From contig NZ_JARACO010000023.1 in the NCBI RefSeq assembly GCF_028765575.1, positions 1-54,606 on the forward strand: a stretch of DNA of 54,606 bases, written 5' to 3'. The DNA comes from Aliivibrio sp. S3MY1 (GTDB lineage Bacteria; Pseudomonadota; Gammaproteobacteria; Enterobacterales; Vibrionaceae). A program made the position numbers and the translations under genes. Shown here piece after piece: positions 47,032 through 54,606 of the stretch. Below the pieces are notes generated by a model. It ran no database searches. It was given only the letters and a program-made list of their open reading frames with translations, and was not told where the DNA came from. Within the stretch, counting starts at the first letter, position 1; each line of letters starts with the position of its first letter.

Positions 47032-47210
47032 AATTCCACCTCTTCCATGGTCATACGACGAGCTTCTGGCTCAATCATTACTGGAATACCTTCTTTGATA
47101 GGATATGCCAGACGATCAATTTTACAGATCAGCTCTTGCTTATCTTTATCGTAGTTCAATTTTCCATTACACACAGGACAAGCAACGATTTCAAGAAGAC
47201 GATAATCCAT
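47013..47210 (-). CDS. ycaR: Trm112 family protein YcaR
   Basis: This is a 65-residue protein of the Trm112/UPF0434 family. The opening [20 protein letters not shown] contains a CxxC pair, and a third cysteine follows in [21 protein letters not shown], leaving an incomplete zinc site compared with members having four cysteines. Eukaryotic and archaeal Trm112 activates methyltransferases; the bacterial function is not established. It lies between lpxK and kdsB, overlapping each by about 20 bases, an arrangement kept across many gamma-proteobacteria. Confidence 0.92.
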   Translation of the reverse strand: MDYRLLEIVACPVCNGKLNYDKDKQELICKIDRLAYPIKEGIPVMIEPEARRMTMEEVELCRSQS

Positions 47211-48198
47211 ATTGTTCTTTTACCTCTATAATTTTATTTAATATTTGTTGTGCTTTTTCTTCTGGAAATTCGGCATCAACAGGTAAATACCACCATGACG
47301 ACTGAGCAAAAGATTGACACTTAACGGCATCTTTCTCTGTCATTATTAGTTGTTCGCCATACTGCATTAAGTTTTGAATTTCTGTTGGTTCAAAGGCTTT
47401 ATGATCACCAAAACCTTGAGTGTGCACGACATCAGCGTTAAGCAAACTCAAGGTATCAAAGAAACGAGGAGGATGCCCAATACCAGCAAATGCCACCAAT
47501 TTTGATAATGAAGTTACCGGACATTTTTCCCCAGTGACTAAATTAATTGCATGGCTTGGAGCCAGCTTCATGGATATTTCATTTTGTTGAGGCTGCTCAC
47601 CATTGCAAATCAAGAAATCAACGCTTGATAGTCGCTCGATACCTTCTCTTAATGGGCCTAAAGGAATGTACTGTTCATTACCAAAGCGGCGTTTACCATC
47701 AATAATGATAAGTTCGATATCGCGCTGTAAGGCATAATGTTGTAAACCATCATCGGTAATAATGATATCCACACCCTGCGCTTCAAGCATTTTAACGGCT
47801 TCACTTCGTACAGGAGCAACCGCGACATCGGCTTTGGTGCGCTGCTTAATCAATACCGGTTCATCACCTGAAATATCGGGTGTTGTCGTTTCAGTCAACA
47901 AATAAGGGTAATGTGGGGCTTTACCACCATAACCACGAGAAGCGACACCCACTTTGTAGCCTTGCTGCTGTAATTTCTCTACCAGCCATACCACGACTGG
48001 TGTTTTACCATTACCACCAGCGGTAATATTCCCAACCACGATAACAGGAACCGACGAACGATAACTTGGTTTCTTACCTGATTGATAATCCGCTTTACGT
48101 TTAGATGCAATCCATTTAAATAGGCAGCTAAGTGGCCAAAGTAGTGGCCACAATAACTTTCCTAAAAAATGGTTATCAAACCAAATTTTCTCAACCAT
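47191..48198 (-). CDS. lpxK: Tetraacyldisaccharide 4'-kinase
   Basis: The 335-residue inner-membrane-associated kinase phosphorylates the lipid A precursor at the 4' position to give lipid IVA. An N-terminal hydrophobic helix (about residues 10-27) anchors it. The P-loop [17 protein letters not shown] lies near residue 57. [22 protein letters not shown], with the catalytic Asp-Asp region, and [13 protein letters not shown] follow. It overlaps msbA by one base upstream and ycaR by 20 downstream, coupling lipid A synthesis to its export. Confidence 0.95.
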   Translation of the reverse strand: MVEKIWFDNHFLGKLLWPLLWPLSCLFKWIASKRKADYQSGKKPSYRSSVPVIVVGNITAGGNGKTPVVVWLVEKLQQQGYKVGVASRGYGGKAPHYPYLLTETTTPDISGDEPVLIKQRTKADVAVAPVRSEAVKMLEAQGVDIIITDDGLQHYALQRDIELIIIDGKRRFGNEQYIPLGPLREGIERLSSVDFLICNGEQPQQNEISMKLAPSHAINLVTGEKCPVTSLSKLVAFAGIGHPPRFFDTLSLLNADVVHTQGFGDHKAFEPTEIQNLMQYGEQLIMTEKDAVKCQSFAQSSWWYLPVDAEFPEEKAQQILNKIIEVKEQYGLSSS

Positions 48199-49946
48199 TA
48201 ATCACCAAACTGAATGCGGTGTAACTGTGCATAAGCACCATCATGTGCAATGAGTTCGGCATGTGTTCCACGCTCAACCACTTCACCTTCGTCGATCACT
48301 AGGATCTGATCTGCACTTTCAATGGTTGACAATCGGTGTGCGATAACTAATACAGTTTTGTCTTTTTGTAGCTCATCTAATGCTGATTGAATCGCTTTTT
48401 CAGATTCAGTATCTAGTGCTGATGTCGCTTCATCAAGAATCAATACCGATGCGTTTTGTAATAAAGCACGAGCAATAGCGATACGCTGACGTTGCCCACC
48501 CGATAAGCTTGCACCGTTTTCTCCAATCATGGTATCAAAACCTTGCTCCATCTTATTGATGAAATCTGATGCATAGGCAAGTTCTGCAGCTTTCTCTATT
48601 TCTTCACGAGTAAATTTACCCTCTGAAGCATAAGCAATGTTGTTTGCTATCGTATCATTAAATAAATGCACATTTTGAGAAACTAACGCAAAGTGTTTAC
48701 GAAGATTTGGCAGCTTATAATCTTCAATCACATCACCATCTAACGAAATAGCTCCAGAATCTACATCATAAAAACGGGTAAATAAGTTCGCAATCGTACT
48801 TTTACCAGAGCCAGAACGACCAACTAAAGCCACCGTTTTACCCATCGGTATATCAAAGCTCACATTACGTAAAGCAGGACCTTCAGCCGTTGGGTAAGTA
48901 AAGGTTACATTTTCAACTTTAATCTCACCATCAACTTTCTCTTTAGCAATAATACCGTCGTCTTTTTCTTTATCCATATCCATTAATTCAAACAAGGTTT
49001 GACACGCAGCCATACCGCGTTGGAAATCTGACGTGACACTGGTTAAGCCTTTTAGCGGACGTAATAAACCAAACATTGCAGAGAAAACAACCGTAAATGT
49101 ACCTGGAGTTAATGTCTCTTTAATTGAGTCAACACTTGCTAAATATAAAACGGTAACTAATGCAAAAGAGGCAATCATTTGAATAATAGGGTTAGCTAAA
49201 CCTTGAGCTACCACCATTTTCATACCTTGCTGACGCATATGATTACTGATGTTATCAAAACGCTCAGATTCAACTTTTTGACCGCCATAACTAAGTACCA
49301 CTTTATGGCCTTTTAGCATTTGTTCAGAGGTTGCCGTCAACGAACCCATTGCTGTTTGCATATTTTTACTGATCTTTCTAAAGCGCTTAGAAACAAAGCT
49401 AATCGCAAAAGCAACAATCGGTGCTACCACAACAAGAACAAGAGATAACTGCCAGCTGTTCCAGAACATCAAACCAAGTAAGCCAATAATACTTGCTGAT
49501 TCACGTACAATATTTACTAATGCTTTACTGGTTGCAGAGGCAACTTGTTCTGAATCATAGGTAATACGAGAGAGTAAGCGACCAGTCGATTCTTGGTCAA
49601 AATAGCTCACAGGCATATGCATAAAATGATTGAAGATCTGGCGTCGAATGCGCATTACCACATTACTCGCAACCCAGCTCATGCAATAACCAGAAATAAA
49701 GCCACTAAAACCACGAATAAACATCATCGCTAGAATGATAAATGGCATTTTCTTTAAGAAATCTGAATCTGCACTACCAAAGCCTTCATCTAATAATGGT
49801 TTCAATAATGAAATCATATAGGTATCACTTAAGGCATTTATAACTAACGCAACAACAGCAACCCCTAACCCAGCTTTATAAAGAGAGATAAGGGGCCATA
49901 ATCGTTTAAATGTTGCCCATGTAGATTCGTCTTTTTCAATAATCAT
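48198..49946 (-). CDS. msbA: Lipid A export ATP-binding/permease protein MsbA
   Basis: The 582-residue half-transporter dimerises and flips lipid A-core across the inner membrane. It has six membrane helices in the first 320 residues and a C-terminal ABC domain: Walker [10 protein letters not shown] near 378, Q-loop LVSQNVHLF, signature [15 protein letters not shown], Walker [13 protein letters not shown] and the switch histidine in VIAHRLSTI. Length and sequence match MsbA closely. It is the first gene of msbA-lpxK-ycaR-kdsB. The comEC gene upstream on the same strand ends 34 bases before it, so read-through from comEC is possible. Confidence 0.97.
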   Translation of the reverse strand: MIIEKDESTWATFKRLWPLISLYKAGLGVAVVALVINALSDTYMISLLKPLLDEGFGSADSDFLKKMPFIILAMMFIRGFSGFISGYCMSWVASNVVMRIRRQIFNHFMHMPVSYFDQESTGRLLSRITYDSEQVASATSKALVNIVRESASIIGLLGLMFWNSWQLSLVLVVVAPIVAFAISFVSKRFRKISKNMQTAMGSLTATSEQMLKGHKVVLSYGGQKVESERFDNISNHMRQQGMKMVVAQGLANPIIQMIASFALVTVLYLASVDSIKETLTPGTFTVVFSAMFGLLRPLKGLTSVTSDFQRGMAACQTLFELMDMDKEKDDGIIAKEKVDGEIKVENVTFTYPTAEGPALRNVSFDIPMGKTVALVGRSGSGKSTIANLFTRFYDVDSGAISLDGDVIEDYKLPNLRKHFALVSQNVHLFNDTIANNIAYASEGKFTREEIEKAAELAYASDFINKMEQGFDTMIGENGASLSGGQRQRIAIARALLQNASVLILDEATSALDTESEKAIQSALDELQKDKTVLVIAHRLSTIESADQILVIDEGEVVERGTHAELIAHDGAYAQLHRIQFGD

Positions 49947-49980
49947 AAGTACTTATTCTTCATATACAATTGCCTTTATT

Positions 49981-52287
49981 CTACTCTGAATTTAGGTTAT
50001 CGCCAAATAGCTTTCTATACCAGACACTGTGATTGAGCATTGAATAACCTTTTATAAGTAACTGGTCATCATTACTTGTTATACTAACCTGCCCTAATTG
50101 TGCAGTATCTAGCCACTTAATGCCTTTTTCTTCATGCTTTCTAATAATAAGAGCACTAGGAAGATCCCATGGTGAAAAGCGTCCCGCAGATACGACTGCG
50201 ATTTTATTTTTCATCTCATCAACCCAACGGTCCGTTGAAGAGGATCTCGAACCATGATGAGGCACTAAAAATACATCAACATCCTTAAAGTCATTTTGAT
50301 TTAATATCAACATCTCTGAGATAGCATCAATATCGCCTGTCAGTAAAAAAGTCCACTGACCTATTTTAGCCTTAACAACACATGAATGTGGATTATACGC
50401 TCTATTTACCAATTTTGGTGGCCAGATAGCGGTAAACTCCATTGGCCCGGCTTGCCATTGTTGTCCCTTGATACAAGGTTCACTCTCTTGACCTTTCTCA
50501 CTCGTCCTCACCCATTGAGGCGCGAAGTGGTTTATTAAATAAGACTTTCCTCCTGCGTGATCATTATCAGAATGACTAAGAATCAACCCATCAATAGAAC
50601 GAATACCTCGACTACGTAGAACTGGCTCTATAACACTTTCTGCAATGCTGCCATTGTTCCATTTTATCCCAGTATCATAGACAACGATATGTCCCTGACT
50701 GGACAGTAAAACCGACAATCCATGGCCTACATCTAAGAAATCCACCTGCCACTCATTCTGCGGTTTTATCAGTAATGACCCGACAATAACTAAAACTATT
50801 GGCTGGATAAAAAGGCTCATAGGAAGAAGGAGTCGAAGTATAACAAACACAAGCATACAAATAATAATCAAGTTGACGTTCTTCGACAGCAATAGCCATG
50901 CTTGATCAGATTTTTCAGCAATCCACCAAATGGGTGAAATAGAAAGGTCAGCCAAGCGCCAAAGAGTATTAACGACTTCCGTATTAATAGGTTCAAGCAC
51001 TACCGCTAATAGACTCAAGGGTACAGTCGTAATACTAACCCAAGGTACTGATACTAAATTTATCAATGGTGATAGATAGCTAATTCCCGTAAAAAAATAC
51101 CCTTGAACTGGTGCTAATAAAACAAAGAGCCCAAACTGCACCAAGATAATTTGAAGCCATTTTCTAATAACGGTATTACTGTGAGTTTGAATAAATATTT
51201 GATAAAAATGAAGTGATAAAAAAACCACACAGACCGCACTAAATGAAAGCCAGAAACTCATTGATAATGACGAAAAAGGATTGATGATAAGACAGACGAC
51301 TAGACACCATAATAATATGAGATGTTTTGGCCAGAAACATCGAAAGATCAATAATAAGGAAACTAAGAAACACGCAATTAACGCTCTTATTGTGGGTAAT
51401 GAGAAACCAGCAAGCCAAGCGTAAAAAACAGCAAATAAGCACCCACTTATAACAGGGAACCAAAGGTATCTATCTTTTGTGTAAATCACACGGAAAAGTT
51501 TTCCAACCCACCAGCCAATCGCGAAAACAAACCCAATATGTAGCCCAGAAATCGCCATTAAATGAGCTAAGCCTGAATTACGCAATACTCGCCACTCGTG
51601 AGCTTCAATATTCCCTTTATAACCAAAGGTTAATGCCAATAACAAAGATTGAAACTCTTTATCTTGCGTCTGGTTATAAACCCTCTCAAACCATTGATTT
51701 CTTATTGATGGGGTATCTTCTAATAAGAGTGCATTGCTTATCTTGCCATAAGAGTGAATACCTTTAGCTAAAGCATAATCTTCAAGTTTATAACCGACTT
51801 CATTATGCCGCCCTATTGGAGGTCGCAGTTTTACATCAAACTCCCATACCTGCCCTTGTTTAAAAAGGACTGAATCGCTTTCATTTATAAGATTTTTTTT
51901 ATAATCACGAAGGGATACTCGTATTAATGGCGATTGAATAAACATAACAGGCACGGTGTTAATATTACGAACTTGAACTAAAATTGAAGATGTTGTTTCT
52001 TTAAAAGCAATTAGACTTTGAATTTCACCTTTGATGGTAATATCATGGCCTTGACTATAAAGCCCTTCATTTATGCTTTGATAGTATGTTATGTGTGAGG
52101 ATGCAATGATTAAGCCTAGCAGGATGCCTTGTATTAATTTAGCTTGATCAAACCTCAAAGTGACCACATAACCAAGGATACACCAGAAAAATACAAACGA
52201 AGGCAGGTTTGTTGGCCAGTAGGCTGATGATAAAAGAATAAAAATTACGACTGCAATCTTTAACCGCACGTCATTAAAAAGAAGCAT
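49981..52287 (-). CDS. comEC: DNA uptake channel protein ComEC/Rec2
   Basis: The 768-residue inner-membrane protein passes single-stranded DNA into the cytoplasm during natural transformation. The N-terminal part contains a soluble OB-like (DUF4131) region between helices. The central competence domain has LMAISGLHIGFVFAIGWW near residue 248 and many helices. The C-terminal domain (about 515-745) is a metallo-beta-lactamase-like nuclease with FLDVGHGLSVLL, the metal motif LSHSDNDHAGG near 570, LLTGDID and VPHHGSRSSS. All expected parts are intact, suggesting transformability. Only six bases separate its start codon from the divergent DUF2062 start. Confidence 0.94.
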   Translation of the reverse strand: MLLFNDVRLKIAVVIFILLSSAYWPTNLPSFVFFWCILGYVVTLRFDQAKLIQGILLGLIIASSHITYYQSINEGLYSQGHDITIKGEIQSLIAFKETTSSILVQVRNINTVPVMFIQSPLIRVSLRDYKKNLINESDSVLFKQGQVWEFDVKLRPPIGRHNEVGYKLEDYALAKGIHSYGKISNALLLEDTPSIRNQWFERVYNQTQDKEFQSLLLALTFGYKGNIEAHEWRVLRNSGLAHLMAISGLHIGFVFAIGWWVGKLFRVIYTKDRYLWFPVISGCLFAVFYAWLAGFSLPTIRALIACFLVSLLLIFRCFWPKHLILLWCLVVCLIINPFSSLSMSFWLSFSAVCVVFLSLHFYQIFIQTHSNTVIRKWLQIILVQFGLFVLLAPVQGYFFTGISYLSPLINLVSVPWVSITTVPLSLLAVVLEPINTEVVNTLWRLADLSISPIWWIAEKSDQAWLLLSKNVNLIIICMLVFVILRLLLPMSLFIQPIVLVIVGSLLIKPQNEWQVDFLDVGHGLSVLLSSQGHIVVYDTGIKWNNGSIAESVIEPVLRSRGIRSIDGLILSHSDNDHAGGKSYLINHFAPQWVRTSEKGQESEPCIKGQQWQAGPMEFTAIWPPKLVNRAYNPHSCVVKAKIGQWTFLLTGDIDAISEMLILNQNDFKDVDVFLVPHHGSRSSSTDRWVDEMKNKIAVVSAGRFSPWDLPSALIIRKHEEKGIKWLDTAQLGQVSITSNDDQLLIKGYSMLNHSVWYRKLFGDNLNSE

Positions 52288-52293
52288 TAACTT

Positions 52294-52824
52294 ATGCCAA
52301 GAAAATTCATCAAACGTTTTTTACCAAACCATGAAACCATTAAGCGCCAAAAAGCATTAAAGATATTTGGTAACGTCTTATATAACCCTAATTTATGGAG
52401 CTTAAATCGCCGATCCGCTGCGGGTGCTTTTGCTGTGGGTTTATTTATGGCTTTTGTTCCTCTACCTAGTCAAATGATCATGGCTGCAGGTCTTGCGATT
52501 ATCTGTAGCGTAAATCTACCATTATCGATTGCATTAGTTTGGATAAGTAACCCTGTCACCATGCCTGTTTTATTTTATGGTGCTTACAAGATTGGAGCTT
52601 GGGTAATGTCGACTCCTACACAACACTTTCATTTTGAGTTATCTTGGGATTTTATCACTTCTCAAATGTCGACTATTGGGCCCCCTTTTCTTTTAGGTTG
52701 TGCGATTTGTGCGATCGTTTCTGCGCTGATCGGCTATTTTGGTATTCGTGCTCTCTGGCGCTATTCAGTCGTACGTAGCTGGAAAAAAAGAACATTACGA
52801 TTAAAACTACCTAGCTCAAACTAA
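52294..52824 (+). CDS. DUF2062 membrane protein
   Basis: The 176-residue protein has a basic N-terminal region (residues 1-45) followed by about three membrane segments. The core carries the family motif SAAGAFAVGLFMAFVPLPSQ, then LPLSIALVWISNPVTMPVLFYGAYKIG; the ISNPVT block is the hallmark of DUF2062. The function is not known. It lies head-to-head with comEC with six bases between start codons, as its own short transcription unit, so its promoter must lie inside comEC. A GAAG upstream of the ATG may serve as ribosome site. Confidence 0.85.
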   Translation: MPRKFIKRFLPNHETIKRQKALKIFGNVLYNPNLWSLNRRSAAGAFAVGLFMAFVPLPSQMIMAAGLAIICSVNLPLSIALVWISNPVTMPVLFYGAYKIGAWVMSTPTQHFHFELSWDFITSQMSTIGPPFLLGCAICAIVSALIGYFGIRALWRYSVVRSWKKRTLRLKLPSSN

Positions 52825-52853
52825 TCTACTCTTTTCTATTCCCTTCTTTCTAC

Positions 52854-52881
52854 AACTGGCAGTAAAACTTTGCTGCCAGTT
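52854..52881. terminator. Possible terminator after the DUF2062 gene
   Basis: Perfect 9-bp stem AACTGGCAG (52854-52862) / CTGCCAGTT (52873-52881) with a 10-base loop, about 30 bases past the stop. No T run follows, so it is a weak call. Confidence 0.45.
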
Positions 52882-53025
52882 CACAAAACTTCATCCGCAC
52901 ATAAAACGTATGATCGCTTAATGTAGTATATTCGTACGTATCTTATTTTTATGTTCCATTATCATTAGATACAAATACTAATAAAAATCACAGTACATTA
53001 TTTGCAGCTGCTCGAGGAAGATGAG

Positions 53026-53178
53026 ATGAATGAATTAACTGAATGCCCACAATGTCTTTCGAATGAATTACTCATTTCAGACAATGAAAATACAGTGATC
53101 TGTTCAGATTGTGGCGTTATTAAAAAAGATGGGATATGGCTTATTGCTCAAGAGCTTAAGATTGAAATTACCGCTTAA
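53026..53178 (+). CDS. Zinc-ribbon microprotein, 50 residues
   Basis: A short gene with a strong ribosome site (GAGGAAG, about eight bases from the ATG at 53026). The protein has two CxxC knuckles, Cys7/Cys10 (ECPQC) and Cys26/Cys29 (VICSDCG), spaced like a zinc ribbon, then KKDGIWLIAQELKIEITA. The fold resembles the N-terminal ribbon of PhnA/YjdM or of transcription factors, without any further domain. It should bind one zinc ion. A role in binding nucleic acid or a protein partner is a guess. It stands alone between the DUF2062 gene and ppaC. The paired cysteines and good start argue against chance. Confidence 0.7.
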   Translation: MNELTECPQCLSNELLISDNENTVICSDCGVIKKDGIWLIAQELKIEITA

Positions 53179-53192
53179 TAATTGCCATAAAA

Positions 53193-53214
53193 AGCCCATA
53201 CAAAAGTATGGGCT
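53193..53214 (-). terminator. Intrinsic terminator of ppaC
   Basis: Stem AGCCCATAC (53193-53201) / GTATGGGCT (53206-53214), four-base loop. On the minus strand it is followed by five Ts. It also sits 14 bases past the zinc-ribbon gene and may serve both. Confidence 0.88.
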
Positions 53215-53250
53215 AATATTATATTGTCGCTGCCATTTATTCAAAAATAA

Positions 53251-54171
53251 TTAAGCAAAAACTTCTTGTAGCTGAGGAACGATTTGTTTCTTACGGCTAA
53301 GCACACCATCAAGCCAAACACGGCCATTTTCTGTCGCTTTACCATAAGCTTTTTCTGTTAGTTCTGCATTATCACTGATAACTAATAGCTCAGAGCCTTC
53401 TTTCATTATATCTGTCAGAAGTAGAATCATAGTGTGACGATTACCTTCAGCTTTCATTGCTGCGATATCCGCTTCTAATTCTTCTTTGATATCATCAAAT
53501 ACAGATAAGTCGATAACTTCAAGTTGGCCGATACCAACTAGCTCGCCATTCATATTAAAGTCTTTGAAATCACGCATAACAAGATCACGAATTGCTGTGC
53601 CTTCTACTGCTGATTTAACTCTAAACATATCCATGCCTAGCTCTTTAAAGTCTTCAACACCAGCGATCTCTGCTAGTGCTTCAACACACTTAATATCAGC
53701 AGTTGTACATGTTGGTGATTTGAAGATTACTGTATCACTTAAAATGGCACATAACATGATACCAGCAATATTTTTTGGGATCTCTACGTTGTAAAAATCA
53801 TACATCATCTTGATAACTGTATTACTACAACCAACAGGACGGATCCAGCATTCAAGTGGTGTTGATGTTGTTAAATCACCTAGTTTATGGTGATCAACAA
53901 TACCTACAATGGTTGCTTCTGCAATATCGTCAGGTGCTTGAGTCATTTCAGAATGGTCTACGATGTAAACTTCTTCACCTGCATAGCTCATTTTAAGTTC
54001 TGGAGCTTCGAACCCAAATTTCTCAAGGATGAATGCGGTTTCAGGAGATACTTCACCTAAGCGAGCAGGAATAGCTGCTTCACCAATTTGATTTTTTAAG
54101 TAAGCAAGTGCGATTGCACCACAAATTGAATCTGAATCTGGGATCTTATGGCCCACTACATACATTGACAT
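53251..54171 (-). CDS. ppaC: Manganese-dependent inorganic pyrophosphatase (family II)
   Basis: The 306-residue cytoplasmic enzyme of the DHH superfamily hydrolyses pyrophosphate to two phosphates and pulls biosynthetic reactions forward. Metal-ligand motifs are GHKIPDSDSICGA near residue 8, YIVDHSE and the DHH motif IVDHHKLGD. The C-terminal substrate motif SRKKQIVPQL completes the active site. There is no regulatory CBS insert, so it is the short form. AAAGGAG lies nine bases before the start. It sits between the zinc-ribbon gene and the rRNA operon end. Confidence 0.96.
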   Translation of the reverse strand: MSMYVVGHKIPDSDSICGAIALAYLKNQIGEAAIPARLGEVSPETAFILEKFGFEAPELKMSYAGEEVYIVDHSEMTQAPDDIAEATIVGIVDHHKLGDLTTSTPLECWIRPVGCSNTVIKMMYDFYNVEIPKNIAGIMLCAILSDTVIFKSPTCTTADIKCVEALAEIAGVEDFKELGMDMFRVKSAVEGTAIRDLVMRDFKDFNMNGELVGIGQLEVIDLSVFDDIKEELEADIAAMKAEGNRHTMILLLTDIMKEGSELLVISDNAELTEKAYGKATENGRVWLDGVLSRKKQIVPQLQEVFA

Positions 54172-54290
54172 TGTATTACTCTCCTTTAAATATGGCGCTA
54201 TTCTAACAAATTGAGACGATTTGAAAACAGAAAGTATCGATAGAATATAAACTATCGATTATATGAATAGGTATAACTCTACAAACGGAA

Positions 54291-54320
54291 AAAGGCTCAT
54301 ACCTTTCGGTATGAGCCTTT
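54291..54320 (-). terminator. Intrinsic terminator of the rRNA operon
   Basis: Perfect stem AAAGGCTCATACC / GGTATGAGCCTTT with a four-base loop. On the minus strand it lies about 46 bases after the 5S gene and ends in Ts. Confidence 0.92.
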
Positions 54321-54365
54321 CACTTGTGTTTTCATCTTCTCAAGAAAAAATAAAAACGAATTGGA

Positions 54366-54484
54366 AGCCTGGCGATGTCCTACTCTCACATGGGGAAACC
54401 CCACACTACCATCGGCGCTATTACGTTTCACTTCTGAGTTCGGCATGGGATCAGGTGGGTCCATAACGCTATGGTCGCCAAGCA
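54366..54484 (-). rRNA. rrf: 5S ribosomal RNA
   Basis: Read on the minus strand, the sequence starts TGCTTGGCGACCATAGCG and contains the conserved CCGAACTCAGAAGTGAAAC. It ends with GACATCGCCAGGCT, which pairs with the 5' end. Length is about 119-120 bases, with ends uncertain by one or two. The rest of the operon (23S, 16S) should lie beyond the right edge; the last 120 bases of the window are spacer between 23S and 5S. Confidence 0.95.
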
Positions 54485-54606
54485 AATTTTGTCTATATCT
54501 CCCAATCACTAATAGTAGGGAAATATAATAATCTGGAAAGCTGTTGCTCTATATAAAGCTTATTCTTAATCACATTCAATATTGTGTCTTGGTTAACGAA
54601 TCCGTT

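Noticed and set aside
54263-54509. Open reading frames on both strands across the right end
   Set aside because: They run through the 5S rRNA gene and its terminator; the conserved rRNA sequence explains them.

Overview
The window looks like the main chromosome of a marine gamma-proteobacterium of the family Vibrionaceae, most likely Aliivibrio (A. fischeri or a close relative). This rests on the low GC content, on Vibrio-type neighbourhoods (zwf-pgl-gnd, lolCDE beside mfd, cmoM-mukFEB, elyC, msbA-lpxK-ycaR-kdsB, ppaC), on Vibrio-like protein sequences, and on a 5S rRNA gene at the right edge. The species call is an inference from reading, not from a search. I saw no insertion sequence, prophage, CRISPR array or tRNA.

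Region 1 (1-4.2 kb) is the most accessory-looking part and is AT-rich. It holds a c-di-GMP gene (EAL, then a PAS-like segment, then GGDEF) with a one-base frameshift and cut by the window edge; an overlapping two-gene unit encoding a ToxR/TcpP-like membrane-bound winged-helix regulator and a small membrane partner; and an outer-membrane beta-barrel protein. Region 2 (4.2-18.5 kb) is mostly housekeeping: a DedA membrane protein, the pentose phosphate genes zwf-pgl-gnd, the lipoprotein-sorting transporter lolC-lolD-lolE, a degenerate PilZ protein, mfd, csiV, a lipoprotein thiol oxidoreductase and a membrane-anchored FKBP isomerase.

Region 3 (18.5-37.8 kb) is a mix of a methyltransferase, a MATE exporter and a chemoreceptor; a five-gene copper/silver operon (Cys/His/Met-rich protein, CusC-, CusB- and CusA-like efflux parts, and a CopI-like cupredoxin); an acyltransferase; an alpha/beta hydrolase; nnrS behind a good NsrR operator; a PTS EIICB permease; an OmpR-type two-component system; and a DnaJ-related protein.

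Region 4 (37.8-54.6 kb) is core cell biology: the MukBEF chromosome condensin with the tRNA methyltransferase CmoM, divergent elyC, the lipid A and KDO genes msbA-lpxK-ycaR-kdsB, the DNA-uptake channel gene comEC, a DUF2062 membrane protein, a 50-residue zinc-ribbon protein, the manganese pyrophosphatase ppaC, and the 5S rRNA with its terminator. The most promising points for follow-up are the ToxR/TcpP-like unit with its neighbours, the CusB-CusF fusion and the novel first gene of the copper operon, the short leader peptide ahead of elyC, and the zinc-ribbon microprotein.
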